The notes below the pieces were generated by a model. That model was given only the letters and a program-made list of their open reading frames with translations. It was not told the origin of the DNA and did no database searches. Positions 13,601 to 21,043 of a DNA stretch of 64,000 nucleotides are shown in pieces. A program made the translations under genes and the position numbers. Location: positions 748,576-812,575 of the forward strand of contig NZ_FPAB01000002.1 in NCBI RefSeq assembly GCF_900116145.1, read 5' to 3'. This DNA is from Streptomyces harbinensis (GTDB lineage: Bacteria > Actinomycetota > Actinomycetes > Streptomycetales > Streptomycetaceae). Within the stretch, counting starts at the first letter, position 1. The number at the start of each line of letters is the position of its first letter.

Positions 13601-15302
13601 GGCCCCGGACGAGACACCCGAACGGGTCGTCCTCACCCCGGCCGCCGACCCGGCCACCGAGCAGCGGATCACCTGGCGCAGCCGGGCGGATACGGGCACC
13701 GTCGAGGTCCGCGCGGGCGAGGCGGGCGAGGTGCGGACGGTGGAGGCCGAGGTGCGGACCGAAGCGCACATCGCTGACCCGGCGTTCACCGGCTGGACGG
13801 CCGCCCTCACCGGCCTGGAGCCGGACACCCGCTACTCCTACCGGGTCGGCCACGACGGCGCCTGGAGCCCCTGGCACACCTTCACCACGGCCGCCGCCGG
13901 GGCCGAACCGTTCACCTTCCTCTACTACGGCGACAACCAGCAGGGGCTCGGCGACGTCTGGCCGGCCATCGCGGCGCAGGCGAACGAGGCGTACCCGTAC
14001 GCCAGGGCCGCCCTGTACGCCGGGGACCTCATCGACAACTCCCACGAGGGGGAGTGGAACACCTGGTTCGCCGCCAACCCGGCCGCCCTCGCCTCCCAGC
14101 TGAACCTGGTAACGGTCGGCAACCACGAGTTCAACTCCGGCAACGGCCTGCTCCAGACCAACCGGGCAAGCTTCGTCTACCCGGACAACGGCCCGCTGCC
14201 GGCCGATGCCGGGGCGGACGCCGACCGGTACGGTGCGCATCTGGCGGCGGCGCTGCGGGACACCGTGTACCACGTGGACCACCAGGACGTCCGGTTCGTG
14301 GTGCTCAACGCCAACCGGGACGACATCTGCGAGCTCGTCCGCCCGGCCGACCTCGCGGACTTCGACTGCGACGAGGCCCGCGGCGTCTGGGTGCGCATGC
14401 AGGCCGTGTGGCTGGACCGGGTGCTGACGGAGAACCCCAGCACCTGGACGGTCGTCCTGCACCACCAGCCGGTGTTCTCCACCGGCGCCGGCCGCGACGA
14501 GCCGGACATCCGTGAGGCATGGCTGCCCGTCTACCAGGAGCACAACGTCGATCTGGTGCTCGCCGGTCACGACCACACCTACGCGCGCGGCTACGTGAAC
14601 GACGACGCGACGGACACCCCGGGGCTGACCACCGGGCCGGTGTACGTGGTAGCGGACGCCGGTTCGAAGTTCTACGACCTCCAGCCGGCGGACGACAACG
14701 TGTGGACGCGCAACGGTGCCACCCAGGTCACCCGGGCGCAGCAGACGTCCACGTACCAGGCGATCACGGTGGACGGCGAGAGCCTGTCGTACCGTTCGGT
14801 GATCGCCCACAAGGGCGACGACCGGGCGGCCCCGGGGGAGATCGGGGACACGCTGGACAGCTTCACCGTGACGCGGTACGCGGATGGGACGAAGTGGGTC
14901 ACCGAGGAAGGCGTGACGCCCCCGGAGCGGCCGGAGGACCCGGACGACGGGGAGGACCGGACCGGCGGCGGTGACACCGGCGGTGACACGGGGGGCGAGA
15001 GCGGGGGCGAGAGCGGCGGTTCGGACGGCCCGCAGAACCCGGCCCCCACCACCGGCGGCGGTGACAGCGGCGGCGGCGATGTCGCAGGCGGTGGCACGGC
15101 GGCCGGTTCCGGCGGCAGCGGCAGCACCGGCAGCATCGGCACCACCGGCGGCGGGGGCTCCGGCGGCCACCCGGACGGAGGCGGCAAGGGTCCGCTGGCG
15201 AGCACCGGTACCGCCGTACTCCCCGCCCTCGTCCTCACCTTCGCGGCGCTGATCGCCGGCACCGCGCTGCTGCTGTGGCGCCGCCGCCTGACGGCACGCT
15301 GA
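10665..15302 (+). CDS. GH92 alpha-mannosidase fused to a purple-acid-phosphatase-like metallophosphoesterase, LAxTG wall-anchored
   Basis: 1,545 residues from ATG 10665 (GAAGAGG at 10654-10660). Layout: signal peptide (1-40); GH92 exo-alpha-mannosidase (about 45-780) with [22 protein letters not shown] and [21 protein letters not shown]; a beta-sandwich domain (about 785-980); an FnIII-like phosphatase N-domain (about 990-1075); and a calcineurin-like phosphoesterase (about 1080-1420) with metal motifs YYGDNQ, AGDLIDN, GNHEFN, HHQPV and GHDHTYAR. A Gly/Ser/Thr-rich linker (1427-1505) leads to LASTG (from Leu1511), a hydrophobic helix and RRRLTAR, a class E sortase signal. It is thus predicted to be exported, anchored to peptidoglycan, and to cut both mannosidic and phosphate ester bonds. 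The phosphatase substrate is inferred, for example phosphomannan. Confidence 0.93.
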   Translation: [1545 protein letters not shown]

Positions 15303-15316
15303 ACCGGCACCACCCA

Positions 15317-15350
15317 CGGGTCCCCCTCACCCCACGGTGAGGGGGACCCG
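15317..15350. terminator. Rho-independent-type terminator after the GH92 gene
   Basis: A perfect 15-bp stem (15317-15331 with 15336-15350) and CCAC loop, 14 bp after the GH92 stop and before the convergent DUF998 stop. It may serve both strands. Confidence 0.8.
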
Positions 15351-15397
15351 CCGCGTCCGGTTCCGGTTCCGGCCCCGTCCGCGGTGGCGCCGCCCGC

Positions 15398-16027
15398 CTA
15401 CCGGGCCGCGTGGGCGAAGACGATGCCCAGCCAGAGCCAGCCGGTGACGATGAACACGCGCTGGATCAGACCGGTGCGGGGGTCGTCGCTCTCCCACGCC
15501 TGCGAGAACCGGGCCATGCTGACGACGGTGACGAGCGCGGTGAGCGCCGCGTACACCTTCCAGCCGGTCCCGGGCAGGACGAACACCGCGACGAGGGCCG
15601 CGACGGGCAGCGCACCGAAGACCGCGAAGCCGGCCCAGTCGTGCCGCTCATGAGTCTCCGAGAACCGCGGGGGATCCCCCTCCGGGGTGCCGGGCGGATA
15701 GCCGCGCATGGGGTCCATGGGATAGACGCCGGAGGCCACCAGCGCCAGTCCGAACACCGCGACCACCACGCCGAGCAGCACGCTGTCGACCGCTCCCGGG
15801 AGGGCGGCGGCGCCGGCGGTGATCGCCAGGCCGCCGACGATGAAGTTCGTCTTCTGCACCCAGCCCCGGTCACCGAGGGCGAGAGCGCTCACCGGATGCC
15901 GGACGGGGCGGTACCCGGGGCGGGTCCAGCCGTCGATCAGAAAGGTCACGACGAACAGCCAGCTTCCGAGGGCACCGAGCCACAGCAGGCCCGTCACACG
16001 GCCCCCTCGGTCGGCATGGGCGGACAT
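15398..16027 (-). CDS. DUF998 family integral membrane protein
   Basis: 209 residues with about six hydrophobic helices (for example GLLWLGALGSWLFVVTFLI, LLGVVVAVFGLALVASGVY, WAGFAVFGALPVAALVAVFV, VFIVTGWLWLGIVFAHAA). The motif RPGYRPVRHPVSALALGDRGW after helix 1 and the VYPMDP motif in the middle are DUF998 hallmarks. Function is unknown in the family. It faces the GH92 gene and is not in an operon with any visible neighbour. Confidence 0.85.
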   Translation of the reverse strand: MSAHADRGGRVTGLLWLGALGSWLFVVTFLIDGWTRPGYRPVRHPVSALALGDRGWVQKTNFIVGGLAITAGAAALPGAVDSVLLGVVVAVFGLALVASGVYPMDPMRGYPPGTPEGDPPRFSETHERHDWAGFAVFGALPVAALVAVFVLPGTGWKVYAALTALVTVVSMARFSQAWESDDPRTGLIQRVFIVTGWLWLGIVFAHAAR

Positions 16028-16246
16028 ATGGGTTCAGGGAGCACGGTGGAGTCCATCCGGAGCGACGGGCGCGGAACCCGAACCTAGGTAGGCAGGCCGG
16101 AGCCCGTCAAGGCCGGGGCACCCGGGGCAGGTTGGGCGTTGTCCTGGGCGGGTGGCGCCTGGAACCTCGCCCGCTCCGGGGTGGCCTCGCGCCCCGGCAC
16201 TACAGTGGAACGGCGGAACTGGAAGCGCCATGGGGAAGGACCGCAC

Positions 16247-16849
16247 ATGAGGACCGGTACGGGGGAGCGGCCGGCGGGAAGTCCGTGGTGGTGGCTGCTG
16301 CCGGGCCTGCTGCTGCTCGGTGTGATGACCGCATGGGGGCTGCTGCGTTACCCGGAGCTGCCCGACCGGATACCGCAGCACATCGGCCCCGGCGGTGTGG
16401 ACGCGTGGACGGACAAGAGCGTGGGCATGGCGTTCCTGCCGGTGTTCCTCTACGCGGGACTGATCGCGATCACGGCCGGCTGCGCCTTCGCGGTCACGCG
16501 CACCACGCCGCTGGACGAGATGCCCGCACCGAGCGACCGGTGGGCCATGGCCGCCGCCACCATGAACGGCCGTCCGGCCACGGCGGCTTCGGCCCGCCGG
16601 GTGGCCGGGGCGCTGCTGATGACCAACGCCCTCCTCGGCGTCGCCCTGCTGCCGTTGTGCTGGATCCAGTGGCGCGCCGACCAGACCGCCGCGGTCCCGG
16701 CCTGGACCTGGATTCTCGCCGCGACGGCCTTTCTGCTGTCGATGGTGCCCACCACCCGGGCCTGGTGGGCCGATGCCCGGGTGCGGGCGGCGGGGCGCGG
16801 TGTCTCCACCGGGAACGGCGCGGGGACGGCCCCCGGCCGGGACGGCTGA
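16247..16849 (+). CDS. DUF1648 domain membrane protein
   Basis: 200 residues from ATG 16247, with GGGAAGGA at 16233-16240 supporting this start over a longer in-frame reading. Four likely transmembrane helices are visible; the segment YPELPDRIPQHIGPGGVDAW after the first helix is the DUF1648 signature, followed by a WTDKS-type second part. Related proteins occur next to SdpI-type immunity proteins and small regulators, but no such partner is here, so function is unassigned. TACAGT at 16201-16206 may be its -10. Confidence 0.82.
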   Translation: MRTGTGERPAGSPWWWLLPGLLLLGVMTAWGLLRYPELPDRIPQHIGPGGVDAWTDKSVGMAFLPVFLYAGLIAITAGCAFAVTRTTPLDEMPAPSDRWAMAAATMNGRPATAASARRVAGALLMTNALLGVALLPLCWIQWRADQTAAVPAWTWILAATAFLLSMVPTTRAWWADARVRAAGRGVSTGNGAGTAPGRDG

Positions 16850-16939
16850 AACGGCGGCTGCTCGCAGGCGCGCCCGGGGGCGGAGCCGCGCTGCGGAGCC
16901 GGCTGGGCGGGGACGGGGTGCGGGTGTTGCCTCCTCGGG

Positions 16940-17821
16940 TCAGTGGACGACGGGACGGCCGAACCGGGCGAGCCAGGTGAAAGCGGGCAGTGCGCGGAGC
17001 GTGGGCCCCGGGTCGGACAGGGTGCGGTCACCCCCGCGGGCCGCCTCCCTGGCCTGGATGCCCAGCGCCGTGGCCACCACTGTCAGCCAGGTCTCGGTCG
17101 AGGGAGTGTGGTGCGCGGTGGTGCCCGGCGGCATGCCGCGCGGCAGCGCGGCGAGGGCGTGGCGGCCGGTGAGGACGCGTAAGGGGCCCGCCGAGCCCGG
17201 CAGATGGGACAGCAGCTTGGCTGGACAGAACGGGTCGGACGGCCGCGCCGGCAGGGAGAGCGCGTGCGTCAGCTCCAGGAGACGCTGGTGCGCCCCCGGC
17301 GCGGTGGTGAACACCGCTATCGGCCGGGTCCCCAGATGCAGGGCGACCGGAGCCCCGAGGTCCGGGCCGAGCACCGGCTCCACGGGGAAGACGTAGGTGT
17401 CCAGCCGGTCCGGCTGGACGCGCCACTTGCGCCACACGCGCGCGACCGTGGTGTACGAGACGTCCAGCCGGGAGGCGAGCAGGCGCGAGGACCAGCGGGG
17501 TGCGCGCAGCGCGGGTGGTGGGATGCCGCGGTCCGCCAGGGTCTCGGCCAGGATCTCCGCCTCGTCCACCTGCACCCGCCGCCCCGGCCGCGGTCGGTCG
17601 GTCAGGCCGTCGATGCCGGCCGCTCCGTAGCGTTCACGCCACTTCAGCACGGTGGGCCGGGTGGTCCCGGTGCGCTGGGCGATCTCGGTGTTGGGCAGTC
17701 CGCTGGCCGCGAGCAGGACGATGTGGGCTCGCTGCGCCAGTTGTGTGGGGGCTTTCGAAATGATCAACTCCAATCTTTGTCGGTCGCCGTGCTGCAACAC
17801 TAACGCCGGTGCCACGTACAT
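16940..17821 (-). CDS. IS630-like helix-turn-helix protein, candidate regulator of the peptide synthetase
   Basis: 293 residues. The first 145 match the DNA-binding half of IS630-family transposases: a homeodomain-like HTH (IAQRTGTTRPTVLKWRERYG, about 47-66), the RPRPGRR linker, and a second winged-helix part (LDVSYTTVARVWRKWRV). The part that should be the DDE nuclease lacks the usual LCVDEK-type motif and reads instead as a His/Pro-rich domain (PVALHLGTRPIAVFTT...), so transposition activity is unlikely. It is divergent from the giant synthetase, sharing a 357-bp promoter region with a palindrome. Two codons are TTA (Leu7 and Leu214), a sign of bldA control. A CATAAT (minus strand, 17829-17834) ends 7 bases before the ATG, compatible with a leaderless mRNA. 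The regulatory role is inferred. Confidence 0.72.
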   Translation of the reverse strand: MYVAPALVLQHGDRQRLELIISKAPTQLAQRAHIVLLAASGLPNTEIAQRTGTTRPTVLKWRERYGAAGIDGLTDRPRPGRRVQVDEAEILAETLADRGIPPPALRAPRWSSRLLASRLDVSYTTVARVWRKWRVQPDRLDTYVFPVEPVLGPDLGAPVALHLGTRPIAVFTTAPGAHQRLLELTHALSLPARPSDPFCPAKLLSHLPGSAGPLRVLTGRHALAALPRGMPPGTTAHHTPSTETWLTVVATALGIQAREAARGGDRTLSDPGPTLRALPAFTWLARFGRPVVH

Positions 17822-17857
17822 GACTTCGATTATGCCTATTCGTCAAACGTAAAGCAT

Positions 17858-17872
17858 GCAATGGCACATTGC
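17858..17872. promoter_or_regulatory. Palindrome GCAATG-N3-CATTGC between divergent promoters
   Basis: A perfect 6-3-6 inverted repeat located between the start of the HTH gene and the synthetase promoter; a third half-site GATTGC follows at 17873-17878. It is a candidate operator for the HTH protein. Confidence 0.5.
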
Positions 17873-17878
17873 GATTGC

Positions 17879-17907
17879 TTGGCAAGCCGATGGGGTTCGG
17901 CTAGTGT
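17879..17907 (+). promoter_or_regulatory. Predicted promoter of the peptide synthetase
   Basis: TTGGCA (17879-17884), a 17-bp spacer and TAGTGT (17902-17907) form a good housekeeping-type promoter. GCTTG-G-CAAGC (17877-17887) overlaps the -35. Transcription would begin near 17913, leaving about 265 bases of leader before the synthetase start. Confidence 0.5.
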
Positions 17908-17930
17908 GGAGATGACCTAAGGACGACGGG

Positions 17931-17963
17931 GTGAGTGGTCCTTTTCGGGACCTCGTTCAGTAA
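17931..17963 (+). CDS. Possible 10-codon leader ORF
   Basis: GTG AGT ... CAG TAA encodes MSGPFRDLVQ. AAGGA at 17919-17923 gives a well-spaced ribosome site, better than most genes here. It lies in the synthetase leader. Its stop overlaps the start of a second small ORF (TAATG). Whether it is translated is unknown. Confidence 0.35.
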   Translation: MSGPFRDLVQ

Positions 17964-18028
17964 TGGGGGGTGCTGTGGCGCGGGTCTGTTGTCGTGTGCA
18001 CGCTGCGACTGCTCAACTGGAGCAGTAA
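17963..18028 (+). CDS. Possible 21-codon leader ORF overlapping the first
   Basis: Starts at the ATG overlapping the previous TAA and encodes 21 residues (MGGAVARVCCRVHAA...LEQ). Its last codons form the right arm of a small hairpin ACTGCTC-AACTG-GAGCAGT (18008-18026). The arrangement resembles translationally coupled leader peptides, but there is no run of one regulatory codon to name a signal. Confidence 0.28.
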   Translation: MGGAVARVCCRVHAATAQLEQ

Positions 18029-18178
18029 GCGGTCAAACAGCGCGAGTTCGCTGATCACTGAATTCTTCACATGCGCCCCGCGTCGGCCGGGTGCGTATTC
18101 GGCATGCGCCTGACCGAGTTTCTTTTCCTTTGGCGCTGTCGTAGTTCTGCGTGTCCGGACTTGGTCTTGGGGGAATGG

Positions 18179-21043
18179 ATGGCAGCCAGTTTCGCTTCGG
18201 GTTTCGCTTTGTCCGCGCGCACCGTGACCGAGTTCTTTGCGGCGTCGGTGGCACGAAACCCGGCAGCCGTGGCAGTGGTCTCCGGTGAAACGGAACTGAC
18301 CTACGCCGAACTGGCGGAACGTTCCGACCGTCTCGCGGGTCGCCTGCGGCAACACGGTGTGCGGCCGGAGTCCCGGGTGGCCGTGCTCTTACCGCGTTCG
18401 GTGGACTACGTCGTCGCGGTGCTCGCGGTGGTGAGAGCGGGTGGCGTGTATGTGCCGGTGGATCCGGAGTACCCACCGGAGCGGCGACGGTACCTGCTGG
18501 CGGACGCCCGTCCCGTGGTGGTCCTGGACGCCCTGCCCGCCACCGAGGACCGCCCGGAGCCCCCGCCGGCCGGCGGGCACCCGCTCGGCGCCGCCTACAT
18601 CATGTACACCTCGGGTTCGACCGGGACACCGAAAGGCGTGGAGGTCACGCACGCCGACATCGTGGCGCTCACCCAGGACCCGTGTTTCGCGCAGGGGCAC
18701 GAGCGGGTGCTCCTGCACTCCCCGCAGGTGTTCGACGCCTCGACGTACGAGCTGTGGGTGCCGCTGCTGCGCGGCGGCACGGTGGTCGTCGCGCCGCCGG
18801 GCCGGCTGGACACCGAGCGGCTGGCCCGGACCGTGGCCGAACACGGCGTCACCGCCCTGTGGCTGACGGCGGGTCTGTTCTCCGTCATGGCCGAGCACCA
18901 CGCCGAGGCACTGGCCGGGGTGCGGCAGGTGTGGACCGGTGGTGATGTCGTCTCCCCGCAGGCGGTGCGCCGGGTCCGTGAGGCGCACCCGGACCTCACC
19001 GTCGTCAACGGCTACGGCCCCACCGAGACGACCACCTTCGCCGCTCGCCACCCCGTCACCGGGGAGGTCGGCGCGGTGGTGCCGATCGGTGCGGCGATGG
19101 ACGCCATGCGGCTGCACGTTCTCGACACGGAACTGCGCCCGGTCCCGCCCGGCACGACCGGTGAGCTGTACATCGCCGGTACGGGTGTGGCCCGGGGCTA
19201 TCTCGACCGGCCCGCCCTCACCGCTGAACGGTTCGTCGCCGACCCGTACATGCCGGGGGAGCGGATGTACCGCAGCGGCGACCTGGTGCGCCGCAACGCC
19301 GACGGCGACCTGGAGTTCCTGGGCCGCGCCGACGACCAGCTCAAGCTCAACGGCTTCCGCGTGGAGCCCGGCGAGGTCGAGGCCGTCCTGCGCGACCACC
19401 CCGGCGTCCGGGACGCCGTGGTCGTCGCCCGCGAGGACCGCCCCGGCGAGCGCAGACTCGTCGGCTACGTCGTACCCGCCCCCACCGAAGGAGAGGCGGC
19501 GGAACAACTCGGCGAATGGCACGCCGTCTACGAGTCGATGTACGCCGAGTCGGCACCCGAAGCCTGGGACGAGGACTTCACCGGCTGGAACTCCAGCTAC
19601 ACCGGAGACCCGATCCCGCTGCCCGAGATGCGCGCCTGGCGCGACGCCGCCGTGGACACCGTCCTGGCCGGGCAACCGCGCCGGGTCCTGGAACTGGGCG
19701 TCGGCTCCGGTCTGCTGCTGGCCCGGATCGCGCCGCGCGTCGACTCCTACTGGGGTACCGATCTGTCCGGGACCGGCATCCGCCGGCTGCGGGAACGGAT
19801 CGGCGGCCACCCCTGGGCCGACCGGGTCGCACTGCGCGCCCAGCCGGCCGACGACCTCACCGGACTGCCCGAGGGCTACTTCGACACGATCGTGCTCAAC
19901 AGTGTCATCGCCTACTTCCCCCACGCCGGCTACCTGCGCGATGTCCTGCGCGGGGCACTGGCCCTGCTCGCCCCCGGCGGGCGGCTGATCGTCGGCGATG
20001 TCCGGAACCTGGCCACCCTGCGCGCCTTCCGCGCCGGCGTACGGGCCGCCCGGTACCCCGGTGAGTCGCCCGAGCGGGCCCGCGCCGCCGTCGAACACGC
20101 CGTGCGGATGGAGAAGGAACTCCTGCTGGACCCCGAGTGGTTCCACCGGTTCCAGGAGGACGAGCCGGACGTCACCTCGGTCGACATCCGGCTCAAGCGC
20201 GGTGCCGCGCACAACGAACTCACCCGGCACCGCTACGAGGTGGTGCTGCACCGCGGCGGCGCGCCCGCCGACCCGCAGACGCGGCCGGAGCTGCCGGTAC
20301 TGCCGGAGCTGCGCTGGGGCCGGGATGTCCACACGGTCGCCGACGCCGTGGAGCGGGCCCCGGCACGGTTCACCGGCCTGCCCAACGCCCGCCTGGAGAG
20401 CGAGACCCGCCTCACTCCTCCCGGCACGGCCGCCCCGGCCGCAGCCGTCGATCCCGAGGAGCTGGCCCGGCACGCCGAACAGCACGGCCTGACCGCCCTG
20501 CTCACCCCCTCCGGAGAGACCCCGGACGCGTTCGACGCCGTCCTGCTCCCCGGCCAGGCCGAGACCCCCGCGGTCTTCCGCCCCGGCCACGGCACCCGGC
20601 CGCTGGCGAACGACCCCTCCACCGCCCGCCACTCCGGCGCCCTGGTACCGGCCCTCCGCGACCACCTGCGCGACCGGCTCCCCGCCCATCTGGTCCCCTC
20701 CGCCCTGGTGGTCCTGGAGACCATCCCGCTCACCGCCAACGGCAAGACCGACCGCCGCGCCCTGCCGGCCCCCGGACGGCCCACCGGCACCCCGCTCGTC
20801 CCGCCGAGCACCCCCACCGAGACAGCGCTGTGCGAGCTGTACGCCGAGGTGCTCGGCATCTCCGAGGTCGGCGTCCACGACGACTTCTTCGAACTCGGCG
20901 GCCACTCGCTGCTCGCCACCCGGCTGGCCAGCCGGGTACGCGCCACACTCGGCGCCGAACTGCCGGTCCGCACCGTGTTCGACGCGCCGACGGTGGCCGC
21001 CCTGGCGGGCCGCCTCGCCGGCGGACGTACCCGGACCGCGCTG
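18179..21043 (+). other. NRPS module 1: A-MT-T (loads N-methyl-Val)
   Basis: Residues 1-955. The A domain has [11 protein letters not shown] and pocket code DAYWWGGTFK, close to the Val code DAFWIGGTFK. An N-methyltransferase (about 19513-20254, SAM motif [12 protein letters not shown]) is inserted between A8 and the A10 motif [10 protein letters not shown]. The T-domain serine in [10 protein letters not shown] is residue 910. With no C domain ahead, this is the starter; double methylation of the amine, as in ohmyungsamycin A, is possible here. Confidence 0.82.

Noticed and set aside
7997..13777. Plus-strand open frame of over 1,900 codons across the GH81 and GH92 genes
   Set aside because: It crosses two better genes in another frame or strand, is Arg/Pro-rich and has no recognisable domain.
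14940..15190. Gly-rich GGDTGG/SGG repeats as a separate repeat element
   Set aside because: They encode the flexible linker before the LAxTG wall anchor of the GH92 protein.
18071..18178. ATG 18071 as the synthetase start
   Set aside because: In frame, but without a ribosome site, and the extra 36 residues look non-homologous; ATG 18179 has GGGGG at good spacing.
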